Source: Candidatus Falkowiibacteriota bacterium (lineage in GTDB: Bacteria; Patescibacteriota; Patescibacteriia; Patescibacteriales; UBA12075). Taken from it: a stretch of DNA of 6,876 bases. Numbering within the stretch: position 1 is the stretch's first letter; each line of letters opens with the position of its first letter. The DNA lies in the NCBI GenBank assembly GCA_003647675.1, contig QMNH01000053.1, positions 1-6,876 on the forward strand, given 5' to 3'. The position numbers and the translations under genes were made by a program. Shown here one piece after another: positions 1-6,134 of the stretch. The notes beneath the pieces are model-generated. The model worked only from the letters and a program-made list of their open reading frames with translations, did not search any database and was not told the DNA's origin.

Positions 1-26
1 CACTAGCATTACTTGGTCTTGGTTTA

Positions 27-1868
27 GTGGGTTTTGGTTTTTTAAAAAAGAAGAGCGTTATAATTCCGCTTATAATTATTATTGCCGGTGTTTCTGCTTG
101 GGCGATATTTGGCAAGAAGGAGGAACAGGGTTCAAAAGAGGTGCAACCAAAGGAATGGACAGTTAGGAGCGATGATCTCACTATTGCAATCGAATCAGAC
201 GGCAAAGTCGTGGCCAAGGACGGGGTTGAATTATCCTTTTCGGTATCCGGCGACACATTAGAGGTAAAAGAAATATTTGCACAAGAAGGGGCGAAAGTTA
301 AAAAAGGGGATAAGATAGCGTCGGTTATAACCGATGATTTGCAGTATGACCTAAATAAAGCTTACGCAAGCTACCAATCGGCTTTAGCTAGTTATAATGA
401 AAAGGTTGCGGGTGCGACAGACGATGAAATCTTGAAATCATTAGCTTCAATCGAGCAAGCGGAAATTACATTAGCACAAACTAAAATCAGTCTCGAGAAA
501 ACTAAAACCAGCGCTAAACAGAAGATTAAGACCGCGGAAGACGCGGTAGAGACAGCAAAAGACAATTTAGATGACAACCGAAATGAATTATTAAGCAAAG
601 ACGTTAATGACACGTACGATGATTTAATAGACACAATAAAAGCAATCAGTATTACCGCCCAGGGAGTTTTGCCTGATTCTGACGAAATACTCGGGATTGA
701 TAATAAATACATAAACGATGTCTATGAAAATAATATTGGAGTAAAGGATTCATCTTCTTTTAATTTAGCAAAATCAACCTATAACTCATCTAAAAATGAA
801 AAAGACTTACTTGATACTTATGCTATAGCCTTGTCCGGTTTAAGCTCTCATACTGAAGTTGATACCGCGGCAGAGCAGGCAAGCATATTACTCAATAGTT
901 TAGAGGAGCATCTTTTTTATATGCAATCCACCCTAGAGGCTTCAATTACTTCAGTAGATTTAGTGCAAACTAAACTAGACGGCTTTAAGTCTACGATAAA
1001 TTCTAATCGGGGCAGTGTTAATACGAAGATTACTGCCATAAATAGCGATATTCAATCTGTTGCAGACGTTAAAGAGGCTTTAGATGATTATATTGAAGCT
1101 TACCAAGACGCGCTTAATGACCTAGAAGACACAAAAAATGAAGCTCAGCAGGATATAGCTAATTCCGAATCTGGTTTAGCATTAAAGGAACTGTCGCTTG
1201 AGCAAGTAAAAAGAAGCCATGAAGAATTATTAGCGCCATTAACAACTTCGGAATTAGCTTCAGCCAGGTCTTCCTTAACTACAGCTTCGATCAATGTAGA
1301 CAAAGCCAGAAATGATCTAGAAAAAGCGACTTTAACATCGCCGATTGACGGCGAGGTAGCGCTTCTTAACTATAAAACAGGAGATATTATATTAACAGAT
1401 GATACCAGGCCGGTAGTAACGATTATTAATAACGATACATTATTTATTGAAGTTAATATTGAGGAAGCGGAAATTAATAAAATTAAAGTCGGGCAAAAAG
1501 CATATACCATTTTTGACGCGCTTGACGGGTTAAAATTAGAGGGAGAAATTAGTTTTATTTCTTTAACTTCCAAGACTTCTAATAACGGTATCGTAACGTA
1601 TTTAGTTAGAGTAATTATTACTAACACCGGAGAAGCGCAAATTAGGGAGGGGATGACAGCGTTTGTTGATTTTATTACCGCAGAAGCTTTTAATATCTTA
1701 ATCGCTCCGGTTAATGCGGTTAGTAATGTCGGTGGAAAACCATCAGTCCGGCTAGTAAGCGGAGAATGGATAGAAGTAATTACCGGGTTTACTGATGGTA
1801 GTAACGTAGAAATTATCAGCGGACTTAATGTAGGAGATAAATACTTTATTAAATCCGAAATTAAATAA
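27..1868 (+). CDS. HlyD/MacA-like membrane-anchored efflux adaptor with expanded helical hairpin (possibly 5'-partial)
   Basis: This is the adaptor (membrane fusion) subunit of an ABC exporter. It is anchored in the cytoplasmic membrane and should join the MacB-like permease encoded downstream. From the GTG at 27, a hydrophobic segment (residues 11-28, VIIPLIIIIAG) follows a KKK cluster. A first lipoyl-like half lies at about 66-102 (SFSVSGDTLEV, EGAKVKKGDKI). A very long, mostly helical acidic region runs from about 105 to 433. The second lipoyl half begins at TSPIDGEVALL (438-447), followed by beta-barrel and membrane-proximal domains to the end (EGMTAFVDF, APVNAV, SGLNVGDKYFIKSEI). At 613 aa it is far longer than E. 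coli MacA (about 370 aa), and the excess lies between the lipoyl halves. The frame stays open to base 3, encoding more hydrophobic residues, and no ribosome binding site precedes GTG 27, so the true start may be outside the window. The family call is firm; the substrate is unknown. Confidence 0.88.
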   Translation: MGFGFLKKKSVIIPLIIIIAGVSAWAIFGKKEEQGSKEVQPKEWTVRSDDLTIAIESDGKVVAKDGVELSFSVSGDTLEVKEIFAQEGAKVKKGDKIASVITDDLQYDLNKAYASYQSALASYNEKVAGATDDEILKSLASIEQAEITLAQTKISLEKTKTSAKQKIKTAEDAVETAKDNLDDNRNELLSKDVNDTYDDLIDTIKAISITAQGVLPDSDEILGIDNKYINDVYENNIGVKDSSSFNLAKSTYNSSKNEKDLLDTYAIALSGLSSHTEVDTAAEQASILLNSLEEHLFYMQSTLEASITSVDLVQTKLDGFKSTINSNRGSVNTKITAINSDIQSVADVKEALDDYIEAYQDALNDLEDTKNEAQQDIANSESGLALKELSLEQVKRSHEELLAPLTTSELASARSSLTTASINVDKARNDLEKATLTSPIDGEVALLNYKTGDIILTDDTRPVVTIINNDTLFIEVNIEEAEINKIKVGQKAYTIFDALDGLKLEGEISFISLTSKTSNNGIVTYLVRVIITNTGEAQIREGMTAFVDFITAEAFNILIAPVNAVSNVGGKPSVRLVSGEWIEVITGFTDGSNVEIISGLNVGDKYFIKSEIK

Positions 1869-1869
1869 A

Positions 1870-1890
1870 ATTCGAAATACGAATATCGAA
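1870..1890. repeat. Three tandem degenerate heptamers (NNNCGAA) inside an inverted repeat
   Basis: The 33-base spacer between the adaptor and ATPase genes contains ATTCGAA, ATACGAA and TATCGAA in direct tandem, a 7-bp period with a constant CGAA half. The same stretch forms an inverted repeat, AAATTCG (1868-1874) against CGAATTT (1887-1893) with a 12-base loop. No T-run follows, so it does not look like a terminator. It lies inside what is probably one transcript. Confidence 0.6.
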
Positions 1891-1901
1891 TTTAATTATA
1901 T

Positions 1902-2612
1902 ATGGACAACAAAACTGAGATAAAATTTAAACAGGTGTATAAGTCTTACTTTTTAGCAAATGGGGACGAAATACCGGTTTTAAAAGGAATTGACCTAGAG
2001 ATAAAAAAGGGCGAATTTGTCGCTATTATGGGCGAATCCGGCGGCGGAAAAACTACGCTTTTAAATATTATCGGGTGCTTACATCCTTTGTCAAAAGGAA
2101 AATATTATCTGGAGAACGAGAACATCGGAGTGGTTAGGGACGATTTTACTTTAGCTTATATCCGCAACAAGAAGATGGGTTTTATTTTCCAGCAATTTAA
2201 TCTTTTTACCCGTTTAACGGCCATAAAAAACGTGGCCTTACCGGCGCTGTATGCCGGTGTTCCGGGAAATGAACGGGAAGATAAAGCCAGAGAACTTTTA
2301 AAGTCGCTTGGTATGGCCGACAGATTAGAGTATAAGCCAACAGAATTATCCGGCGGACAGCAGCAGAGAGTAGCGGTTTGCCGGGCGCTAATGAACGATC
2401 CGGAAATTATTTTAGCAGATGAACCGACCGGAGCCTTGGATTCTAAATCCGGCCTTGAGCTTATGGAAATATTTAAAAAATTCAAAAACCAGGGGCGAAC
2501 GGTTGTTATGGTTACCCATACGGCGGAAGCGGCTAGGTATGCCGACCGGATAATATATTTACGCGATGGACAGGTAACGGATCATGATTATAAGTTGGAA
2601 TCCAAATATTAG
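1902..2612 (+). CDS. MacB/LolD-type ABC transporter ATP-binding protein
   Basis: This is the cytoplasmic ATPase of the exporter, which should dimerise and couple ATP hydrolysis to movement of the adjacent permease. In its 236 residues the full set of ABC motifs is present: Walker A GESGGGKT (44-51), Q-loop in FIFQQFNL (94-101), signature LSGGQQQR (149-156), Walker B IILADE (169-174) followed by PTGALD, and the switch histidine in MVTHT (H206). The FQQFNL and DEPTGALDS wording and the length (about 220-240 aa) are typical of the MacB/LolD/FtsE group, in which the ATPase is a separate protein from an FtsX-like permease. Walker A has Gly where GSGKS/T is usual, which should be tolerated. The gene starts 33 bases after the adaptor stop and precedes the permease by 62 bases, so one operon is likely. 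No Shine-Dalgarno sequence is visible before ATG 1902; the start is supported by the usual short N-terminus ahead of the first beta strand. Confidence 0.95.
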   Translation: MDNKTEIKFKQVYKSYFLANGDEIPVLKGIDLEIKKGEFVAIMGESGGGKTTLLNIIGCLHPLSKGKYYLENENIGVVRDDFTLAYIRNKKMGFIFQQFNLFTRLTAIKNVALPALYAGVPGNEREDKARELLKSLGMADRLEYKPTELSGGQQQRVAVCRALMNDPEIILADEPTGALDSKSGLELMEIFKKFKNQGRTVVMVTHTAEAARYADRIIYLRDGQVTDHDYKLESKY

Positions 2613-2674
2613 TTCAATAGATAACTATTTAATATATAAAAATATTTAATCTTTGAATAAGTTGTAAAATATTT

Positions 2675-3874
2675 ATGATTTGGGAAATTATCAAAATGTC
2701 GTTTGAATCTCTACTGGCAAAGAAAACCAGGAGTTTTTTGTCTATGCTTGGAATAATTATTGGTGTATCTACGGTTATTGCCGTGTTTGCGATTGGCCAA
2801 GGAGCGCAGAACGCGGTTGACGAACAATTTGAGGGGCTTTCCGCTAATTCTATTATTGTTATGGGCATTAAAGGAAAACAAAATATTGGAAGTACAAAGT
2901 TAAAAACCGCTGACGCGGAAGTATTACTAGAAGAGGCGGGGCATATTACTGTTGCAGTTGGCTCAATTCAGGGAAATTCAACAGTCGCGCATAGCCCGGA
3001 AAGCGGTTCCTTTACTATCGTAGGAACTACTCCGGGTTTTTTTGATGTATCTAATTTAGAATTAGTTTCCGGACGTATTTTTACCGAAGAAGAAATAAAT
3101 AATAAAGCCAAGGTCGCGGTTCTTGGTAACGGAGCGGTAGAAGCGCTTTTTCCGAACGGAGGAGAGATTGTGGGTGCTACCATAACTATTGCAGGCAAAA
3201 AAGCAGAAGTTATAGGTTACTTAGAAGAACTTGGCACTAGTATGGGGCCAGGAAAACAGGATGATTCTATTATTGTGCCAAACACTACAGCGGAAACAAG
3301 CTATCTTGGAACCGGCGGTTTTGTTATGCTCAATATTCAAGTTGATTCAGTTGATAATATGGAGCTGGCAACTGCCGAACTTATATCTATTCTGCGAGAA
3401 GAGCATGGCCTTAAATCTGGCCAGGAGGATGATTTTAAAATAATGGACGCCGGATCCATGGTGGGGGCGGCACAAGACGCCGCATCACTTATGTCTTTAC
3501 TTTTAACAGCCATTGCGGCTATTACCCTGCTCGTTTCCGGGATTGGGATTATGAACGTTATGTTTGTGACTGTGGCTGAACGTACTAAGGAGATAGGTAT
3601 TTCTAAGGCAATCGGGGGAAAGCGGGGAGATATATTAAGCCAATTCTTATTAGAGTCGGTAGTTCTTTCAATGATAGGCGGTATTATTGGAGTTATAATC
3701 GGTAATAGTGTAATTTTTGCGTTTCGTAATACTGAGTTAATTACTTTAGCTCCTTCCTTGATAGGTATAGTAATAGGTTTTGGATTTTCAGTATTAGTTG
3801 GTGTATTTTTTGGATTTTATCCGGCCCTTAAAGCAAGTCGGCTTGATCCGGTTGACGCCCTAAGAAGCGAGTAA
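2675..3874 (+). CDS. MacB-type ABC transporter permease (MacB_PCD and FtsX domains)
   Basis: This is the membrane subunit of the MacAB-like exporter. In its 399 residues the layout is the family's: TM1 at about 21-41 (SFLSMLGIIIGVSTVIAVFA), an extracytoplasmic MacB_PCD domain at about 45-268, then three closely spaced helices at about 272-297, 325-348 and 361-384. Hallmarks include the N-terminal SLLAKKTRSFLSMLGIIIGV type sequence, ERTKEIGISKAIGGKRGDI (302-320) before TM3 and the closing YPALKASRLDPVDALR (382-397). Characterised MacB proteins act mechanically, transmitting ATP-driven movement to the periplasmic side rather than passing substrate through the membrane; whether that holds here is inference. 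ATG 2675 gives the usual MIWEIIKMSF start; ATG 2696 would remove seven residues and is less likely. No outer-membrane TolC gene is seen in the window. Substrates of relatives include peptides, antibiotics and lipoproteins; nothing here decides between them. Confidence 0.94.
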   Translation: MIWEIIKMSFESLLAKKTRSFLSMLGIIIGVSTVIAVFAIGQGAQNAVDEQFEGLSANSIIVMGIKGKQNIGSTKLKTADAEVLLEEAGHITVAVGSIQGNSTVAHSPESGSFTIVGTTPGFFDVSNLELVSGRIFTEEEINNKAKVAVLGNGAVEALFPNGGEIVGATITIAGKKAEVIGYLEELGTSMGPGKQDDSIIVPNTTAETSYLGTGGFVMLNIQVDSVDNMELATAELISILREEHGLKSGQEDDFKIMDAGSMVGAAQDAASLMSLLLTAIAAITLLVSGIGIMNVMFVTVAERTKEIGISKAIGGKRGDILSQFLLESVVLSMIGGIIGVIIGNSVIFAFRNTELITLAPSLIGIVIGFGFSVLVGVFFGFYPALKASRLDPVDALRSE

Positions 3875-3896
3875 TATAATTCCAAAGACCGTATTT

Positions 3897-3933
3897 AGCC
3901 TTAGAGGACAGTTTTTCTTCCAGGGCTTTTTTT
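3897..3933 (+). terminator. Probable intrinsic terminator of the exporter operon
   Basis: The sequence 3897-3927 folds as a hairpin: AGCCTT pairs with AGGGCT (one G-T wobble), then one A/C mismatch, then GAGGA with TCTTC (one wobble), closing a 7-base loop at 3909-3915. Seven T residues follow directly (3927-3933). It begins 22 bases after the permease stop, where an operon end is expected. Read by eye; no folding energy was computed. Confidence 0.65.
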
Positions 3934-3961
3934 AAATTGACTTAAAAAAAATTGCTAAGTA

Positions 3962-4120
3962 GTTAATGTGTAAAAACTAGCAACGGCTTAAAAATTAATA
4001 TTTTCACATATTTTTTATAAAATTGTTTTCGCTGATATTACTATATCACTTCAAAAAATTTTATAAAAAATCTGCAAAAATCTTAAATTTTTAACTTCGC
4101 ACTAGTTTTTACACACTAAC
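3962..4120. mobile_element. MITE-like near-palindromic element with 6-bp flanking direct repeat
   Basis: This 159-bp AT-rich stretch folds back on itself along its whole length. Paired blocks are 3960-3980 with 4102-4122 (20 of 21 pairs), 3988-3996 with 4086-4094 (9 of 9), 4010-4024 with 4057-4071 (15 of 15) and 4033-4038 with 4043-4048 (6 of 6), separated by diverged patches. The ends read GTTAATGTGTAAAAACTAG and CTAGTTTTTACACACTAAC. TAAGTA lies immediately outside both ends (3956-3961 and 4121-4126), as a target-site duplication would; its terminal TA explains why pairing runs two bases beyond the element. No reading frame of useful length occurs inside, so it would be non-autonomous. I do not recognise the family. 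A long structured RNA or a non-mobile palindrome is the alternative. Confidence 0.6.
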
Positions 4121-4124
4121 TAAG

Positions 4125-4130
4125 TATAAT
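4125..4130 (+). promoter_or_regulatory. -10-like TATAAT upstream of the membrane protein gene
   Basis: A perfect TATAAT lies 25 bases before ATG 4156, which would put a transcript start near 4137 and give a leader of about 20 bases. Its first two bases are the end of the right-hand TAAGTA direct repeat of the palindromic element. No good -35 hexamer is found 16-18 bases upstream, which would lie inside the element's right arm, and there is no TGN extension. In DNA this AT-rich the hexamer could be chance; its placement after a terminator and before a gene is the main support. Confidence 0.4.
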
Positions 4131-4155
4131 TTAGGGGTAATTTGATAAAAATTTT

Positions 4156-5151
4156 ATGAAAAAGTTAATATTATTATGTATTATTTTAATTTTGCCAAGT
4201 CTGGTATTTGCCCAAATCGACTGTCCTTTCGGGTTTGTAAACGATCCGGCCCCGGGCAGCTGCGCGCGCTATATAGATACTAACGGTAATAGCATTTGCG
4301 ACCTGTCCGAAGTTCCGCTTACAAGCGATACCGGCGGCACGGACCGGGAAAAAATAGAATATATCAGTTCCGAGGACTTAAAATCCAGGACCATAAAAGA
4401 AATCGCCCAAGCCTATAATATAGACGCTAACGAATATGCTTCCAATCTGGCAAAATATTTAGGCAAGGGAGTTTTAATTTCGAATTTACTTCAGGATTTA
4501 CATGATGATGAAGGTTTATGCGCGGGTATTGCGGCTGAAATCGCCTTGTCCATAAAAAACGGGAATACAGAAACTAATTATGCCGAATTAATATCTGGAG
4601 AGGAATTAAAAGACATGAAAGTATATGAAGTGGCGGAAAAATATAACATATCAGATCAAGATTACGTGAATACGCTGGCTGAATATTTAGGCAAGAAGGT
4701 TAAATTAACCGATACATTTCAGCTTTTATACGATAATTACGGCCTTGAGCCTAGCATGGCCAAGGAAATCGTTTTTCAAATGGGCGGCAGTATTGAAGCA
4801 AACGCCGTAGTCCAAGGCAGTAATAATGTTTTGCCGCGTTATAAATTCGGTTTTATTTTGATTGCTATTTTGATATTATATTTTTTGTCGTACTTAATGA
4901 TTAGAATAAAGAAGTTAAGCCTTTTAAACCACAGGCGTTTATGGAACATATTATTGTTTATTACATTTTTAGCGTCAACTGTTTTGGGACTTTTGCTTAT
5001 AATCCGCGTCAATTGGGGCTGGTCTTTTAATTTGCCTTTTAGTATGCTTTATTGGCATGTGGAATTCGGTACGGCCATGGCTATTATCAGCATTTTTCAT
5101 ATCATTTGGCATTGGCGCTATTTTGTGTCTATATTTAAAGATAATAAATAA
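4156..5151 (+). CDS. Secreted/membrane protein: EF-hand-like loop, two helical repeats, DUF4405-like His-rich membrane domain
   Basis: This 331-aa protein starts with a signal peptide (KKLILLCIILILPSLVFAQ, cleavage probably near 19-20). Residues 21-52 hold a Cys-rich segment ending in DTNGNSICDLSE (41-52), which fits a 12-residue calcium loop (D41, N43, N45, D49, E52), with C23, C36 and C48 close by. Two related repeats follow at about 73-132 and 150-209; both share the pattern EhA-x2-YNI, LA-x-YLGK, L-x-D-x3-GL and EI. Three membrane helices lie at about 231-250, 263-284 and 303-323. Histidines H259, H301, H315 and H319 (YWHVE, FHIIWHWRYF) resemble heme-ligand patterns of DUF4405-type proteins. 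Positive charges at RIKK and NHRR and at the C-terminus place the repeats outside the cell. A role in transmembrane electron transfer is inference. The stop lies 7 bases before fpg. No name can be given; the family link is from recall of pattern only. Confidence 0.85.
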   Translation: MKKLILLCIILILPSLVFAQIDCPFGFVNDPAPGSCARYIDTNGNSICDLSEVPLTSDTGGTDREKIEYISSEDLKSRTIKEIAQAYNIDANEYASNLAKYLGKGVLISNLLQDLHDDEGLCAGIAAEIALSIKNGNTETNYAELISGEELKDMKVYEVAEKYNISDQDYVNTLAEYLGKKVKLTDTFQLLYDNYGLEPSMAKEIVFQMGGSIEANAVVQGSNNVLPRYKFGFILIAILILYFLSYLMIRIKKLSLLNHRRLWNILLFITFLASTVLGLLLIIRVNWGWSFNLPFSMLYWHVEFGTAMAIISIFHIIWHWRYFVSIFKDNK

Positions 5152-5158
5152 TATAATT

Positions 5159-6019
5159 ATGCCGGAATTACCCGAGGTTGAGACAATCAAAAACGACTTG
5201 AGAAAGAAAGTAATTAGCAAGAAAATAAAATCAATAAAAGTAATATTGAAGAGGACAGTTAAGTCAAATTTTAATGAATTTTTAACAAATTTATTAGATA
5301 ATAAATTCATAAGCATTGAAAGAGCCGGAAAATTATTGATATTTGAACTCAAAAGCAAAGAAATGTTTTTGTTGGTTCACCTCAAGATGACTGGCCAGTT
5401 AATATATTCGGAAAATGGCAGAATTATTCCGGGTGGCCATGCCGATGCCAGTACGATCAAAGATTTACCCAATAAATATACCCGGGTAATTATAGAATTT
5501 TGCAACGGCGGTAAACTGTTTTTTAATGATACGCGGACTTTTGGGTATATGAAATTGGTCGGCAAAAAAGAATTAGATGAAATAGTGTCGAAATTTGGGC
5601 CGGAGCCCGGAGCTAAGGAGTTTAATTATAAGTATCTAAAGAAATTGCTTAACAAAAGAACGGCAAACATCAAATCCCTTCTTTTAAATCAACAACTGAT
5701 AGCCGGTATTGGAAATATATACGCAGACGAGATACTTTTCAAGGCCGGCGTGGCGCCGGAACGGGCAGCGAATTCTCTGGATGAAAATGAAATAAAGAAA
5801 ATAAATATAGCTGCGCGGGAAATTTTAAGGGCAGCCATAAAATATCGGGGTACGACTTTTAACGATTATGTTGACGCAGACGGCAATACGGGAAATTTTT
5901 TAAAAAAGTTAAAAATTTACGGACGGGAAGGAAAAAAATGCCAAGTATGCGGAGAGATTGTTAAAAAGAAAAAAACAGCCGGCCGGGGTACGCATTATTG
6001 CTCTAAATGCCAATCGTAG
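5159..6019 (+). CDS. mutM: Formamidopyrimidine-DNA glycosylase (Fpg/MutM)
   Basis: This base-excision repair enzyme removes 8-oxoguanine and ring-opened purines from DNA and then cleaves the strand at the abasic site. The start is fixed by the invariant MPELPEVET: after Met removal the N-terminal proline is the nucleophile, with E3 next to it. Other key residues (counting Met) are K58 in ERAGKLL, M77 in HLKMTGQ, R126 and F128 in DTRTFGY, and the helix-two-turn-helix region with NQQLIAGIGNIYADEIL (177-193). The C-terminal zinc finger has C261, C264, C281 and C284 with R276 in TAGRGTHYC. At 286 aa it is slightly longer than E. coli Fpg (269), mainly from a loop near 85-108. An in-frame ATG at 5057 lies inside the preceding gene and would add 34 unrelated residues, so it is rejected. 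It is probably co-transcribed with the membrane protein gene, 7 bases upstream, and is next to rbr and dfx. Confidence 0.97.
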   Translation: MPELPEVETIKNDLRKKVISKKIKSIKVILKRTVKSNFNEFLTNLLDNKFISIERAGKLLIFELKSKEMFLLVHLKMTGQLIYSENGRIIPGGHADASTIKDLPNKYTRVIIEFCNGGKLFFNDTRTFGYMKLVGKKELDEIVSKFGPEPGAKEFNYKYLKKLLNKRTANIKSLLLNQQLIAGIGNIYADEILFKAGVAPERAANSLDENEIKKINIAAREILRAAIKYRGTTFNDYVDADGNTGNFLKKLKIYGREGKKCQVCGEIVKKKKTAGRGTHYCSKCQS

Positions 6020-6025
6020 CTTACA

Positions 6026-6061
6026 GTTTTTTAGTTTTTAGTTTTTAACTTTTAGTTTCTA
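6026..6061. repeat. Tandem heptamers of TTTTTAG type
   Basis: Directly after fpg the + strand reads as 7-base units: GTTTTTTA (one extra T), GTTTTTA, GTTTTTA, ACTTTTA, GTTTCTA. The consensus rotated is TTTTTAG. The block has no GC-rich stem, so although T-rich it is not a convincing terminator. The unit is nearly the reverse complement of the heptamers at 6099-6131 (CTTTTAG at 6049-6055 is exactly the reverse complement of CTAAAAG at 6120-6126). Confidence 0.65.
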
Positions 6062-6089
6062 TTGATGTTTAATAAATTAAGGGTATTAT
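6062..6089 (+). promoter_or_regulatory. Candidate sigma-70-type promoter for rubrerythrin
   Basis: TTGATG (6062-6067, 4 of 6 to TTGACA) and TATTAT (6084-6089, 5 of 6 to TATAAT) are 16 bases apart, between two heptamer repeat blocks. Transcription would begin near 6096, giving a leader of about 39 bases. The -10 overlaps GGTATTA (6082-6088), the left arm of an inverted repeat whose right arm TAATACC is at 6114-6120, a layout that could serve as an operator or a leader hairpin. Support is by eye only. Confidence 0.35.
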
Positions 6090-6098
6090 TTTGGTAGC

Positions 6099-6131
6099 CT
6101 ATAAGCTATAAGCTAATACCTAAAAGCTAAC
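6099..6131. repeat. Tandem heptamers of CTAWAAG type
   Basis: Just before rbr the + strand has in-phase 7-base units CTATAAG, CTATAAG, CTAATAC, CTAAAAG and CTAAC, each starting with CTA at 6099, 6106, 6113, 6120 and 6127. The block runs to within a few bases of the rbr start codon, so it also forms the translation leader, and it leaves no room for a Shine-Dalgarno sequence. Confidence 0.65.
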
Positions 6132-6134
6132 AAT

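Noticed and set aside
2156..2485. 109-codon open frame on the - strand
   Set aside because: It is antisense to the signature and Walker B region of the ATPase and has no domain of its own.
2613..2674. A promoter or hairpin between the ATPase and permease genes
   Set aside because: The spacer is AT-rich with chance AAATATTT palindromes (2640-2647 and 2667-2674), but no -35/-10 pair has acceptable spacing and no T-tailed stem is seen.
3231..3443. 70-codon + strand frame inside the permease gene
   Set aside because: It is an out-of-frame shadow of the continuous MacB_PCD domain; the permease frame is intact, so no frameshift is implied.
3962..4120. The long palindrome as a transcription terminator
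   Set aside because: Arms of about 80 bases with AT-rich pairing, a small loop and no T-tract after the right arm do not fit an intrinsic terminator, and a better candidate lies just upstream at 3897-3933.
5057..5158. Upstream in-frame ATG that would lengthen Fpg by 34 residues
   Set aside because: The extension is read within the 3' end of the preceding gene in another frame, and Fpg chemistry requires the protein to begin MPELPE so that the proline becomes the N-terminus.
4975..5358. 127-codon open frame on the - strand
   Set aside because: It runs antisense to the conserved His-rich membrane helices and the MPELPE start of Fpg, both clearly coding on the + strand, and shows no recognisable motif.
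6026..6131. The repeat blocks around rbr as a CRISPR array
   Set aside because: Units are 7 bases, degenerate and directly adjacent, with no unique spacers of even length and no cas genes.
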